A DNA stretch of 64,000 nucleotides from DAOTXR01 sp034435375 (GCA_034435375.1 DAOTXR010000005.1:90829-154828); one strand, 5' to 3'; positions 1 to 9,262 are shown, counted from the stretch's first letter. Made by a program: numbers and translations. Notes: generated by a model from the sequence alone, not told the origin.

Positions 1-540
1 GTCGTCGAACGCATGTTGATCATGACGCGGGTAGAGGTCGAAACTCAGCCACAGAACATCAATCGCACCATCGAGGAGACCCTCGATCTGGTTGGCCCAC
101 AGATTGCTCAGCAACAAATTCGGCTGGTGGTGGACCTGGATTCCAACATCCCTCCCATTCAAGCCATTCCTGGTCAGTTGGAAGACGTGTGGATGAACCT
201 ATTGCTCAACGCAAGCGACGCTATACTGCAGAAGAATGCAGGCGATGGTTGCATCTCTGTGCAGTCGCGCCTGATCGACGGTGGAAGGACCATCGAGGTT
301 CAGATTGAAGACAATGGGATCGGCATTCCCGAGGATCAGATCGATCAGCTGTTCGACCCATTTTACACCACCAAACCGCGCGGCAAGGGCACCGGTCTGG
401 GGTTATATGTCTGCCGCCAGGCTGTAATGGACCTGCACGGTGAGATTGCCCTCGACAGCGTTTCTGGCAGAGGCACTCGTGTCACGGTCAGGCTTCCCAC
501 CATAGTACCGTCAAAGGAATCGTCATGGCACACATCTTGA
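1..540 (+). CDS. Sensor histidine kinase, C-terminal part (5' end outside window)
   Basis: The reading frame is open from base 1, so this is the end of a longer gene, not a protein starting at the ATG at 13. What remains is the HATPase_c catalytic domain of a two-component kinase: an N-box (NLLLNASDAI), a G1 box (DNGIGIP), an F-box (FDPFYTTK) and a G2 box (GTGLGL). The sensing, membrane and dimerisation (His) parts are not in the window. The spacing of the boxes resembles HPK4/NtrB-like kinases. The stop overlaps the start of the response regulator by 16 bases, so the two are surely co-translated partners. The input signal cannot be read from here. Confidence 0.93.
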   Translation, partial: VVERMLIMTRVEVETQPQNINRTIEETLDLVGPQIAQQQIRLVVDLDSNIPPIQAIPGQLEDVWMNLLLNASDAILQKNAGDGCISVQSRLIDGGRTIEVQIEDNGIGIPEDQIDQLFDPFYTTKPRGKGTGLGLYVCRQAVMDLHGEIALDSVSGRGTRVTVRLPTIVPSKESSWHTS

Positions 541-1217
541 TCGTGGATGACGACACCGAAGTCCTGGGCACCGTGTGGCGCGCGCTCAGCCGTGAAGGGC
601 ACGACGTCATGTTGGCCGAGTCCGCCGCACAGGCCCGCGAGCGCATCCGGCAGCGCCGCCCCGATCTGATTCTCCTGGACATCATGATGCCACAGGAGGA
701 TGGGCTGGAACTCTGCCAGCACTTGCGCCAGGAAAAGGGCACTGACACTATCCCCATCCTGTTTCTCAGCGCACGCTGGCGCACTGAGGACATTGTACGC
801 GGGCTGGATGCCGGTGGCGATGACTATCTCACCAAACCCTTCGAACTGAACGAGCTAAATGCGCGGGTGCGGGCAATGCTGCGACGCATCCCACCTGCCG
901 AAGGCTCCTCATCGCACGTCACAGTGGGTGACCTGACGCTCAACACCCGCACATTTCAGGTCTCGACGCCCCAGGTCACGAATGTACAACTCACCTCAAC
1001 TGAGTTTCGGCTGCTGCATTTCCTGATGAAGACGCCTAATCAGGCTCATTCTGTGCACGAGCTGCTCGACGAGGTGTGGGAATACCCGCGCGGCACAGGC
1101 GATCCCGACCTGGTGCGGGCACATATTCGCAACCTGCGAGCTAAGATCGAGCCAGACAGCAGCAATCCAATCTACATCCACACCATCCATGGCGTGGGCT
1201 ACATGGTCAAGAGTTGA
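525..1217 (+). CDS. OmpR/PhoB-family response regulator
   Basis: A 230-residue cytoplasmic regulator. The N-terminal receiver has the acidic cluster D8-D10, phospho-acceptor D52 (LLDIMMP), S82 and K104 (YLTKPF). The C-terminal winged helix (about 130-230) matches Trans_reg_C, with the recognition region ending in HTIHGVGYMVK. It overlaps the kinase gene, so the kinase should phosphorylate D52 and dimerised regulator should bind DNA. The target is unknown; the acetyltransferase gene that follows after 69 bases is one candidate. Family assignment is secure, the regulon is not. Confidence 0.95.
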   Translation: MAHILIVDDDTEVLGTVWRALSREGHDVMLAESAAQARERIRQRRPDLILLDIMMPQEDGLELCQHLRQEKGTDTIPILFLSARWRTEDIVRGLDAGGDDYLTKPFELNELNARVRAMLRRIPPAEGSSSHVTVGDLTLNTRTFQVSTPQVTNVQLTSTEFRLLHFLMKTPNQAHSVHELLDEVWEYPRGTGDPDLVRAHIRNLRAKIEPDSSNPIYIHTIHGVGYMVKS

Positions 1218-1286
1218 GGGTTTGGCCACAAGTACATCAGGCCAAACTACCTAACGCACGGGACAAGCGCACCAAGAGAGAATGCT

Positions 1287-1862
1287 GTGATCGATCGGCA
1301 GACTGCACTGTCTGACTTCACTGTCACGTTGAATGTCATCATCCGCCCTGCCACCCCTGACGACCTACCAGGCCTGGAGTGGTTCGGGCAGTTCTGGCGC
1401 TACCGGAACCTGTTTCGCCACACCTATGAGGAGCAGAAGGCAGGTCGTCGCCTGATGCTGGTGGCGGATTTGAATGGCTTCCCGGTCGGGCGGTTATTTG
1501 TCCAGATTGGTCCGGCTAACCCCCTGTATGCTGATGGATGGAGTCGCGGCTACCTCTACTCGCTACACGTGATGACCCCACTGCATGGTCAAGGAATCGG
1601 CACGCAGCTGATCCGAACCGCCGAGCATCTACTCACCGAGCACGGCTACACGTGGGCAACCATTGCCGCAGCCAAAGACAATCCACGCGCTCGTCGCCTT
1701 TACAACAGGTTAGGCTATGTTTGCTTCCACGAAGACCCCGGCGAATGGTCCTACATAGACCCTGACGGTGTCAAGCATCAGATCGTCGAGCCGTGTTGGG
1801 TGTTCGAAAAACGCCTGACAGAAGAGAGCACAGAAGCCAGCCATGGCGATCCTAAGCCGTAA
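1287..1862 (+). CDS. GNAT-family N-acetyltransferase
   Basis: A 191-residue protein with the Gcn5-related acetyltransferase fold: the acetyl-CoA pyrophosphate loop GQGIGT in motif A after LYSLHV, then NPRARRLYNRLGY (motif B), where the Asn and Tyr are the usual conserved positions. The start is GTG at 1287, preceded by AGAGAG; the ATG at 1282 in another frame runs straight into a stop. The acceptor substrate (amine, peptide N-terminus or antibiotic) cannot be told. It follows the two-component system on the same strand and is closed off by a hairpin at 1917-1946. Confidence 0.88.
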   Translation: MIDRQTALSDFTVTLNVIIRPATPDDLPGLEWFGQFWRYRNLFRHTYEEQKAGRRLMLVADLNGFPVGRLFVQIGPANPLYADGWSRGYLYSLHVMTPLHGQGIGTQLIRTAEHLLTEHGYTWATIAAAKDNPRARRLYNRLGYVCFHEDPGEWSYIDPDGVKHQIVEPCWVFEKRLTEESTEASHGDPKP

Positions 1863-1916
1863 ACGTCCCCCAAAGCTCTTTCGACCAGCCATTGATGAAG
1901 AGACCAAACAGATCAA

Positions 1917-1946
1917 CGCAGGAGCAGCTCCAAAGCTGCTTCTGCG
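1917..1946. terminator. Bidirectional hairpin terminator
   Basis: Arms 1917-1928 and 1935-1946 pair over 12 positions with one G-T wobble around a short loop (CGCAGGAGCAGC / GCTGCTTCTGCG). It lies between convergent genes (acetyltransferase on plus, aldo/keto reductase on minus), so it probably ends both transcripts. There is no strong T-run on either side. Confidence 0.7.
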
Positions 1947-1972
1947 ACATGTAACCTCTCCTCGACCTCTCC

Positions 1973-2833
1973 TTAGCTGGGCGCAAACAGCGGCTCGTAA
2001 GCTGCTGCCGATTGGACAAGCGCTCGCTGCTCATCCTCACTCAGCGGGCGGAAATTTTCCGCAGCAGCCAGCGCCAGCGGCAGCAGACTCAGGTCACCGG
2101 GCTGCGCGAAAGCCGTCACCGGCTGTGACAGCACGAATCGCACCGCTTGTTCGATCATCTCAGGCGTGTCAAAGGGCCGGTACCAGGTGGTATGCGTGTG
2201 AGGTCCTTCAGACCACGGCCCGCGTGCGGCTGTTTTAATGATCATCAAGCCCACATCACGTGCTCTGGCCACTTCCAGCAACCGCTCGAAACTCGCCCGC
2301 CAGGCCGGGTCGGCCCACTGTACGAAGTTGAGCGGCGTCATTACGGTGTCAAAGTCAAAACGCTCTAGCGCAGCCGCATGGACCTCGGCGGCACGGTAGC
2401 CGTGGCCAGTGATGCCCAAGAAGCGGACCAGCCCCCTGTCACGCGCCTCAACCAGCGCCTCGATAGCTCCACCGGGGCGAAGAGCCTGCTCAAGTTCTTC
2501 CATCTCTCCGACTGCATGAAGTTGGTAGAGGTCAAAGTCCTTCACATGCAGTTTTTCGAACGACCGATGCAATTCCTGCCAGGCCCCGTCGCGGGTGCGC
2601 TCCAACGTCTTGCATCCCAGAAACACCTCTGAGCGATGATCGGCCAGCCATGGTCCGATCAACTCTTCAGCTTTACCATAGGACGGCGCTACGTCAAAGT
2701 GATTCACGCCATGCGACCGCACGAGCTCAATGGCGGCGCTGGCATCCTGTGGTGTGGCATCATACAACGCCGCACCGCCGAAGATCATGACGGTGCTCAT
2801 GTGGTTTGTCCGACCCAACCGACGTTTCTCCAT
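1973..2833 (-). CDS. Aldo/keto reductase family oxidoreductase
   Basis: A 286-residue NADPH-dependent (beta/alpha)8 reductase. The catalytic tetrad is visible: D47 and Y52 (FDVAPSYGKAE), K75 (GCKTL) and H106 (LYQLHAVGE). The N-terminus MEKRRLGRTN is typical of the YhdN/Tas-like branch. The start has an upstream GGAGG. It is the last gene of a minus-strand run beginning with rmlB and lies 53 bases after the deacetylase gene. It would reduce a carbonyl or oxidise a sugar alcohol; the substrate is not evident. Confidence 0.93.
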   Translation of the reverse strand: MEKRRLGRTNHMSTVMIFGGAALYDATPQDASAAIELVRSHGVNHFDVAPSYGKAEELIGPWLADHRSEVFLGCKTLERTRDGAWQELHRSFEKLHVKDFDLYQLHAVGEMEELEQALRPGGAIEALVEARDRGLVRFLGITGHGYRAAEVHAAALERFDFDTVMTPLNFVQWADPAWRASFERLLEVARARDVGLMIIKTAARGPWSEGPHTHTTWYRPFDTPEMIEQAVRFVLSQPVTAFAQPGDLSLLPLALAAAENFRPLSEDEQRALVQSAAAYEPLFAPS

Positions 2834-2886
2834 CGCTGTACCTCCTCCGAATGCCTAGTGCCTCCCAGCAGCCTGAGGGCCACCCC

Positions 2887-3801
2887 TTATTCGTCCGCGA
2901 TAAGCTGCATCTGGGAGAGCGTCACCATCGCGATCCCGCGTCTCCGGCACTCCTCAACGTAACGCTCGATCCAGTATTGGTCCTGCCACCGGATGTGGAA
3001 CAGTGCAATATCGCCATTCTGAACAGCCTTGGAGTGCTGCATGCCGTAGATGTGCCCAATATAGTTGACGTGGCTGGGATTGATCGACCACAGCACCCAC
3101 GTCACCCCAAAGTCCTCAGCAGCCTCGGCGAACATGTCGCGGCTGCCGCCATACTCACCGAAAGTCGATCGCGCCCACCGCACCCGAAAGGTTGGATCTC
3201 CAACTGCCTCGCCCACGATTCGGTTGAACTCAGTCAGCTCGGCGGCCAGTTGCTCAGGCGTCATCAGGTCGAGCCGATCGTGGTGCAGCGAATGGAAGCC
3301 GATCTCGTGCCCCGCGTCAAGCCAGCGCTGCCAGAGACCGGGATAGAGCGCCTCGATGGCCGCCACACGGCTCCCAATGGGAAACATTGTCACCTTGACA
3401 TCAGGATTTTCTTCCAGGTATTCGATCAACCAGTAGGTGATGACCTCGGTGTCCAGGAAGTCATCAATTGTGATAGCCACCTGTGACCGGCTCGGATCGC
3501 CGCGTTCAGTAAAGGCGATCCCGCCGTTGGGGTCAGATGCCAGCGTGGCTGTCGGGAGGCTGGTGGGCATCGGAGACGGGGTGGGGATCGCAGTGGGTGA
3601 AGGGAGAGAAGTAGCCAACGCAGGGGGATCGACACGCCGCGACTCGTCCTCCAGCTCAGGGGTCTGCGCCGTTACAGCAGAGGCAGGCACCGGTTTACCG
3701 GCACAGGCAGCCAGCCCCAAGACGGCAATCAGCAGGGCACCACCAGTCAGAGGGTAACGCATGGCGTCCCGAATCACCCCAAAGAGCAGCACCCTTTTCA
3801 T
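2887..3801 (-). CDS. Polysaccharide deacetylase (NodB-type) lipoprotein
   Basis: About 304 residues: a hydrophobic signal ending in a lipobox (GLAACAG), a Ser/Thr/Pro linker of roughly 50 residues, then a NodB homology domain. Metal motifs are VAITIDDF (usual TFDDG, with the first Asp as base) and HSLHH (usual H-S/T-x-x-H). The third motif (RSTFGEYG) departs from the usual RPPYG. It should act outside the membrane on N- or O-acetyl groups of peptidoglycan or exopolysaccharide. I start it at ATG 3801, which overlaps the upstream stop as ATGA; an in-frame ATG at 3810 exists. Divergent motif 3 leaves activity less certain. Confidence 0.85.
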   Translation of the reverse strand: MKRVLLFGVIRDAMRYPLTGGALLIAVLGLAACAGKPVPASAVTAQTPELEDESRRVDPPALATSLPSPTAIPTPSPMPTSLPTATLASDPNGGIAFTERGDPSRSQVAITIDDFLDTEVITYWLIEYLEENPDVKVTMFPIGSRVAAIEALYPGLWQRWLDAGHEIGFHSLHHDRLDLMTPEQLAAELTEFNRIVGEAVGDPTFRVRWARSTFGEYGGSRDMFAEAAEDFGVTWVLWSINPSHVNYIGHIYGMQHSKAVQNGDIALFHIRWQDQYWIERYVEECRRRGIAMVTLSQMQLIADE

Positions 3802-5732
3802 GGCTGGCATTTCCCACTCTCGTCAAACCACCACGCGGCAACGTTCCACGTCAGCGGATCGTAGGGACCAGGTTCGAGGCCGCACACATAGGGCGCACTG
3901 GCGGCCATGAGAGGGCGCTGAAGCAAGGGGAGCACTGGCACCTCGGCGGCAAAGAGGGTCTGATGTTGGGCGTAAACAGGCTGGCGCTGACTGAGATCCA
4001 GCGCGTCGGCAGCGGCAGATACAACGAGAATGTCGGCCACTTCGTTGCACCACCCGGCGAAGTTCTGCCCCTGATAGTCATTCGCCAGCGACGGCATATT
4101 GTTGTACGCCAGCCGCTCGACCATCTGTTCAGGTTTGAGGAAGCGATCCTCCAGCTCCCAGCGATGCACCAGCGCCAACGTTTGAGGATGCCGGAACACC
4201 TCAGCGCCAACCCACTGGCTGACGCCGCCCGGATCGGGCCGAACGAAAGCAGCCAGCAGGGCCAAGTCAAACTCACGCTGCACCAACGGTCCCTCACGGC
4301 TGAACAGCGTTTCCGGCGGGATCCGCTGTACATTGACGGTGATACCTATCTGCCGGAGGTCCTGCACCAACCGATCGGCGATGTGCGCCCGCAGTGTGTC
4401 GCCATCTGGGACGATGAGCGTCACAAGCAGCGGTACTCCCTCGTCAATGGACCATCCGCCGCGCTGGCAGCTATACTCTCCCCCTTCCCCATGATACTCG
4501 CGCGTGCCATCGCCGTCTTCGTCACGCCAGCCCGCCTCATCGAGCAGCCGTCCAGCCGCTTCCAGATCAAGGGAGTACTCTATCAGGTCATCTGGGCTGG
4601 GATGCGCCCAGTGATCAGCAGGCAGCCAGCTATCCATCACCGGCGTCATTCCACCCCACAGCGCCTGAGCCAGGGTCCCTCGGTCGAAAGCGTAGGCCAC
4701 GGCTTGTCGCACGCGCACATCGGCAAAGACCGGCGCACGTCCCGTGTCACCCGTGTAGGTGTTGAAAATTACTTGATCGTAAAGTGGACCAGCCAGCGTG
4801 TAGATCGATAGCGCACTGCTTCCCTCTCCGTCCGTCTGTTGATCCGGCGCCGATCTAACATCTAGCGCCACATCACACCCACCATTGGTTAGCTCCGTCC
4901 ACACCTGGGCCGGGTCATCGACCACCCGGATGGTCACGCGCGGGATTAGAGACTCCCCCTTTGCATAATACGGATTGGCCTCGAAGCGTAGGGAACCATT
5001 TTCCGCTGCCTCTGTAAAGACGTAAGGCCCCAGCGATGGTGTGAGCAGGTCAAGCAGACTCGACTCAGACAGCTCGACTTGATCGAGAAGATCGCCAAGC
5101 ACATGCACAGGCAGCGGAGGTTGCGACGGCACGTAGGGATACTCAGCATCTCCAGCAGCGGTTACTCCCAAAACCAGCGCCTCCTGCTGCTGCGCACTGA
5201 TCACCTCAAAAGCCGGGGCATAAGGCGAGCCTGGCAGAGCCAACCCTTGCAGCGCCTCGTGGGCATCAAACGGGGTACCGTCCGACCATACCAACCCATC
5301 CCGGTAGCGAAGCGTGACAGTCAATGTGCCATCCTCATTGCGGCGCAATGTGCCATCTTCCGTATTCGGCAGGGAGGTCAACAAGTCCGTGCCAGCCACA
5401 TAATCGCTGCCAAACACTGCTGCCTGTGGCGATACAAGGCGCAAGATCGCCTCGGCAGCCGGATCGCCGGAGCCGGGACGCAGGTCCGGCGCGTGTCCCA
5501 CACACAGGACCAGCTCCTGCCGGGGAACGGGTGTAGCTGTGGCAGACGGCTCGGTAGGCCCCTGTGTAACCTCAACCGGCGGCGTAGAGGCGCCGCCCGT
5601 CCTGGCGCTGCACCCGGCCAATATCAGCCCAACTATCAGCCCGGCCAGAACGACCACAGGCAGGGTCTCTCGGCGAGATTCTCCTATCAGGCATGTCATG
5701 TCCCTGCCTGTGCATTTCGCTACATCAGTCAT
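3798..5732 (-). CDS. ABC transporter substrate-binding lipoprotein, family 5 (SBP_bac_5)
   Basis: About 640 residues with a signal peptide ending in the lipobox ILAGCSA and a TP-rich linker. The body is like oligopeptide/nickel binding proteins: YRDGLVWSDGTPFDAHE near the start, VRQAVAYAFDRGTLAQALWGG in the middle and ...AEVPVLPLLQRP near the end. It would capture an oligopeptide or similar solute at the outer membrane face. No DppB/C/D/F-type permease or ATPase is in the window, so it may be an orphan or work with a remote transporter. It lies 6 bases after rmlB. An alternative ATG at 5699 has AGGGAC before it and gives a more usual signal-peptide length. Confidence 0.88.
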   Translation of the reverse strand: MTDVAKCTGRDMTCLIGESRRETLPVVVLAGLIVGLILAGCSARTGGASTPPVEVTQGPTEPSATATPVPRQELVLCVGHAPDLRPGSGDPAAEAILRLVSPQAAVFGSDYVAGTDLLTSLPNTEDGTLRRNEDGTLTVTLRYRDGLVWSDGTPFDAHEALQGLALPGSPYAPAFEVISAQQQEALVLGVTAAGDAEYPYVPSQPPLPVHVLGDLLDQVELSESSLLDLLTPSLGPYVFTEAAENGSLRFEANPYYAKGESLIPRVTIRVVDDPAQVWTELTNGGCDVALDVRSAPDQQTDGEGSSALSIYTLAGPLYDQVIFNTYTGDTGRAPVFADVRVRQAVAYAFDRGTLAQALWGGMTPVMDSWLPADHWAHPSPDDLIEYSLDLEAAGRLLDEAGWRDEDGDGTREYHGEGGEYSCQRGGWSIDEGVPLLVTLIVPDGDTLRAHIADRLVQDLRQIGITVNVQRIPPETLFSREGPLVQREFDLALLAAFVRPDPGGVSQWVGAEVFRHPQTLALVHRWELEDRFLKPEQMVERLAYNNMPSLANDYQGQNFAGWCNEVADILVVSAAADALDLSQRQPVYAQHQTLFAAEVPVLPLLQRPLMAASAPYVCGLEPGPYDPLTWNVAAWWFDESGKCQP

Positions 5733-5738
5733 GGCATT

Positions 5739-6755
5739 TCATCCGCCTAAGCGCCACTCATACTGCTGCTGATAATACTCCCGATACTCACCACTCTTGA
5801 TTTTTCGCCACCACCACTCATTCTCCACATACCATTTCACAGTCAACTCTAAGGCCCGATCAAAGGTGTAAGCATGTTCCCAGCCCAGCGCGAAAACTTT
5901 GGCATTGTCCAGCGCATAGCGACGATCGTGGCCAGGCCGGTCTGCGACGTGCCGGATCAATGACTCTGGCCTGCCCAGCATAGCCAACATCTGCCTCACG
6001 AGGTCGATGTTGTAGCGCTCATTGCCCCCGCCCAGATTGTAAGCCTCACCCGGCTGGCCATGCAGCAACACAAACTCGATACCTGAGCAATGATCGTCGA
6101 CGTACAGCCAGTCGCGCACCTGGCGACCATCTCCATACAGAGGCAGAGGCTCACCATCGATGGCATTGGTGATGAACAGAGGCAGCAGTTTCTCAGGGTA
6201 CTGGTAAGGGCCAAAGGTATTGCTGCCACGTGTCACCACCGTGTTGAGGCCATATGTGACATGGTAGGCCCGCACCATCAGCTCGCCGCTTGCCTTGGCT
6301 GCGGCATAGGGACTGTTGGGCTGAAAGGGATCATCCTCTCTGAAAAAGCCTTCTTCAATCGACCCATACACTTCATCTGTGCTGACATGCAGAAGGCGCT
6401 CAACCCCATGCTTACGGCTTTCGTCCAGCAGCGTATAGACGCCCACCACATCCGTTTGGATAAAAGCATCGGGGTCCAGGATGCTGCGATCGACATGGGT
6501 TTCGGCAGCAAAGTTGACCACTGTATCGATATTGTGAGCGCGAAGCGCCTGGCCCACTGAGGCGCGGTCGGCGATATCACCACGTACAAAGGTATAACGT
6601 GGATCGTCAGCGACCAGCTTGAGGTTGTCCAGGTTGCCAGCATAGGTCAGCTTGTCGTACACCACAACCCGGATGTCTGGGTGTTTAGCCAGCATCAGAC
6701 GCACAAAACAACTGCCGATGAATCCGGCTCCGCCTGTGATCAGGAGGTTCTTCAT
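5739..6755 (-). CDS. rmlB: dTDP-glucose 4,6-dehydratase
   Basis: A 338-residue short-chain dehydrogenase-type enzyme that converts dTDP-glucose to dTDP-4-keto-6-deoxyglucose, the second step of dTDP-L-rhamnose synthesis. NAD-binding loop TGGAGFIG at residues 7-14; active-site T126-D127-E128 in VSTDEVYGS; Y150 and K154 in SPYAAAK. Length and motifs match RmlB throughout. It heads a minus-strand operon with a binding lipoprotein, a deacetylase and a reductase. The rmlA and rmlD genes are also in the window but 11 and 22 kb away. Confidence 0.97.
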   Translation of the reverse strand: MKNLLITGGAGFIGSCFVRLMLAKHPDIRVVVYDKLTYAGNLDNLKLVADDPRYTFVRGDIADRASVGQALRAHNIDTVVNFAAETHVDRSILDPDAFIQTDVVGVYTLLDESRKHGVERLLHVSTDEVYGSIEEGFFREDDPFQPNSPYAAAKASGELMVRAYHVTYGLNTVVTRGSNTFGPYQYPEKLLPLFITNAIDGEPLPLYGDGRQVRDWLYVDDHCSGIEFVLLHGQPGEAYNLGGGNERYNIDLVRQMLAMLGRPESLIRHVADRPGHDRRYALDNAKVFALGWEHAYTFDRALELTVKWYVENEWWWRKIKSGEYREYYQQQYEWRLGG

Positions 6756-6903
6756 GGCATCCCCTCAACTGGTAGATTTAGCGTTCGACCAAAGGCGATC
6801 TCGGCGTGTCACAGGGGCCAATTGTAACCGCAAACGCGATGGATAGCACAACGATCCGCTTCTAAGCCATTGGAATCACTCAGCGGCAGGCGCAATGTGC
6901 TCA

Positions 6904-8529
6904 CTATTCTAGGGAGACTAGCTCCCAGATCAGAATGCCATCCTCATAGCGCACCAATGAGTAAGGTGGCTCGATGTCGTACCAGGCGACAAACTCCCCA
7001 CCTAGCCTGACCTGCCACGCTGTGAACTCGCCAGCGGGGACTGTGACATGTTCGGTCTCCCTGACCATGACGCTCATCTGGACCAGAGCAGGGATGGGCC
7101 GGCCTAGTTCTGCATTCCATACATAGGGGTTCACCGCCGTAGCGCGCGCAGCATATCCAGCTTCAAATGGCAGCGCCGATAGCCGCCACACCCACTCAGT
7201 CGTTGACAGAACAGAGCCTGGTCCCCCTGCCACCAGCAATAAATCAACAGGCGCCAGAAGCGCATCGTGCGCCATGTTGTCCACGGACACGGTCAGGGTG
7301 TTATCATCGTTCTCGGTTAGCATCACGACGTGCGCCGAGCCAGCTACCTGGGCATGAACCTCGCCTGCCAGCAGGCCCATCGTGGCCGACTCCCATCGGA
7401 AAGACTGCTCCTGCACGACATCGGCCCCGTACCAGACACTGCGCCCCTGCTTGACCTCGTAGGCGGTCTGATGGAGGGCACACTCCAGTATCACGCTGTC
7501 TTCCTCTGGCCTGATCCAGCATGACGCCTCACCTTGCGGTTCGCCGCTGACCGCATTGTGGAGCGCATAGCTGAGGCGAATCTCCTCTTGCCAGGGTGCG
7601 GGCCTCAGATCAAGAGGTTGGATGGCAAGTAGCTCAGGGAACCGGCCTTGGACAAGCTCGTATCCGGCCATGAAAAGATAGATTGGGGCTGCCAGCAGCA
7701 GCGGCCAGGCGTGGATCAACCGCACGCTGGGCCTGCCGACCGTGGCAGCCTCCGGCGTCGTCGCGGGCCTCCCGGCCCAGTGATTGAACAGCCACAGTCC
7801 TGCCCCGATCACAGGCAATGCGGCTAACGCTCCAACACCGAACACCTGCCATGGGATCGCGTCAGGCCGTTGCACACTAACCACAGTCACTGCGCTGGCC
7901 AGGGCATTGTTGGCAAAATGAACCAGCACCGCCGGCACAAGCGAGTCGCTGCGCCAGAACACGTATCCCAGGATCAGCGCCACTGGTAGTAGCGGCATCA
8001 ACCCCTTGAACCGCAGATGGTAAAAGGCAAACAGCAGCCCGCCAACCAGAATCGAGACCCACGCACCTTTACGCAGATAGCCACGCTGGATCATGCCACG
8101 GAACAACACTTCCTCGCATATTGGCGCAAAGACAGCCAGCCCGATGACATACAAGACGGCCCGCGCAGACGTATCAGGCAACGATTGTGGAGATACCGGC
8201 GGCGTGTAGCCCAGCAGCGTGGTCATCATCCCTTCGAACACGACCGACACGACATACGTCCCTGCGCCAAGGGCCACACTCAGGATCGCCAGTCGCCAGC
8301 CTGGCCAGCGTAGTCGCAGTGTGTGACCGAACGGCAATCGCCGGACGCACAAGTAGATTAACGCAGGCACAAGGATCACAACTATCTCAGTAATGATTAG
8401 TCCCCACAGCGGCGACCAGGATTGCACAGCCAGACCAATTGTCACGAGCAGCAGGAGCGAGATGAGGTACAGCAGGTTAGCATCGTAGATGTCAGGCCTG
8501 AGTGAATCGGACGATGTCTGCTGAGTCAT
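6904..8529 (-). CDS. CPBP-family intramembrane metalloprotease with large C-terminal extension
   Basis: About 541 residues. The N-terminal half has several membrane helices and CPBP (Abi/Rce1-like) motifs: E139-E140 in CEEVLFRG, H171 in FAFYHLRF and a final HFANNALA motif. These residues form the membrane-embedded metal site. The C-terminal half (about 280-541) is a soluble beta-rich region without a fold I recognise. The upstream in-frame TTG at 8541 is less likely than ATG at 8529, which has GGAG six bases before it. The ATG overlaps the stop of the interrupted gene upstream as ATGA. Confidence 0.87.
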   Translation of the reverse strand: MTQQTSSDSLRPDIYDANLLYLISLLLLVTIGLAVQSWSPLWGLIITEIVVILVPALIYLCVRRLPFGHTLRLRWPGWRLAILSVALGAGTYVVSVVFEGMMTTLLGYTPPVSPQSLPDTSARAVLYVIGLAVFAPICEEVLFRGMIQRGYLRKGAWVSILVGGLLFAFYHLRFKGLMPLLPVALILGYVFWRSDSLVPAVLVHFANNALASAVTVVSVQRPDAIPWQVFGVGALAALPVIGAGLWLFNHWAGRPATTPEAATVGRPSVRLIHAWPLLLAAPIYLFMAGYELVQGRFPELLAIQPLDLRPAPWQEEIRLSYALHNAVSGEPQGEASCWIRPEEDSVILECALHQTAYEVKQGRSVWYGADVVQEQSFRWESATMGLLAGEVHAQVAGSAHVVMLTENDDNTLTVSVDNMAHDALLAPVDLLLVAGGPGSVLSTTEWVWRLSALPFEAGYAARATAVNPYVWNAELGRPIPALVQMSVMVRETEHVTVPAGEFTAWQVRLGGEFVAWYDIEPPYSLVRYEDGILIWELVSLE

Positions 8530-8855
8530 AGAGTTCTCCAAGCCAAGGAATGGGATAGGCCCTTGCTGGGAGCTAGAGTCGGCTGGACTGGCGTCGCTTG
8601 TAGGGCATGGCGGCGTTGCACACCCTTAACGACTTCTTGAAATGTGACAACCAGGAACAGCATTCCCACCAGCCCAAAACAGATCGACCCTGCGAGCGAG
8701 GCAGTTCACCTCATAAACGACGGCAGCGACCAAGCACATAGTCGAGCCAAGGCTGGCACTGCCAACACGGCTGCGATACCAAAGCCGGTGACTACCGAGG
8801 CCCAATCGATCTGACCGCACAGTCGGCATGAAAAGTCGTTGGTCTTGGGCTTCAT
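8526..8855 (-). pseudogene. Small two-helix membrane protein interrupted by an in-frame TGA
   Basis: From ATG 8855 the frame reads MKPKTNDFSCRLCG, then a hydrophobic helix (WASVVTGFGIAAVLAVPAL), then stops at TGA 8708-8706 after 49 residues. The same frame continues without further stops through a second helix (FGLVGMLFLVVTF) and a charged tail. It ends in a TGA that overlaps the ATG of the CPBP gene as ATGA. Two helices in one frame, a CxxC at the N-terminus and a coupled end argue that this was one gene of about 109 codons. I call it a point-mutated pseudogene; there is no well-placed SECIS-like hairpin, so selenocysteine is unlikely here. Confidence 0.55.
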
Positions 8856-8926
8856 TCAACGCCCTGGCCCTACGCCAGGGACAAAGTACGGCTTGGCGAC
8901 TACTCTACCAGCGCACGCCGAGACGG

Positions 8927-9262
8927 TCAGCGCCCGGGGCCAGCCTTCTGTTGCTGGGCGTCCCATTCTTCTTGGCTGACCAGATCGCCGCCGCTGATAT
9001 CCCACGTCTGGAGCTGGCGATTCTCGTCAAAGCGGAAAGTAGCCTCGGCTCGCTGAAACGTCATGGGTCCCACCACGCTCTTGCGTGTAATGTAGCCACC
9101 CTCGTCGTAGTCCGGGACCAGCTCATACTGCGGGTCGAGGCGCAACTGCACGACCTCACCGCCACGTTGGAGCTTCACGTAGAAATACAGGCCGGTATCC
9201 GTGGCTTGCCTGCTCGCGCCAGAGCCAGCGAAGGCACGCCTCAGCCAGTCAAAGAAACTCAT
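8927..9262 (-). CDS. Small conserved hypothetical protein
   Basis: A 111-residue protein beginning MSFFDWLRRAF at ATG 9262 (an upstream in-frame start at 9322 adds 20 residues that do not look coding). After a short amphipathic start it reads as a compact beta-rich domain: LYFYVKLQRGGEVVQLRLD, then KSVVGPMTFQRAEATFRFD, then a polar tail DAQQQKAGPGR. No signal peptide or membrane helix. I do not recognise a named family. Its function is unknown. Confidence 0.7.
   Translation of the reverse strand: MSFFDWLRRAFAGSGASRQATDTGLYFYVKLQRGGEVVQLRLDPQYELVPDYDEGGYITRKSVVGPMTFQRAEATFRFDENRQLQTWDISGGDLVSQEEWDAQQQKAGPGR

Noticed and set aside
2806..3486. 226-codon plus-strand frame opposite the deacetylase gene
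   Set aside because: Antisense shadow of a well-supported gene with a lipobox and NodB motifs; no family resemblance.
8706..8708. Selenocysteine at the TGA in the small membrane gene
   Set aside because: No hairpin at 16-37 bases downstream with a G-containing loop (the nearest stem starts 2 bases after the TGA) and no conserved Cys position is known.
8626..8859. 77-codon frame on the minus strand (starting MNEAQDQR)
   Set aside because: It is the wrong frame of the interrupted two-helix gene: the alternative frame gives two membrane helices and ends in an ATGA overlap with the next gene.
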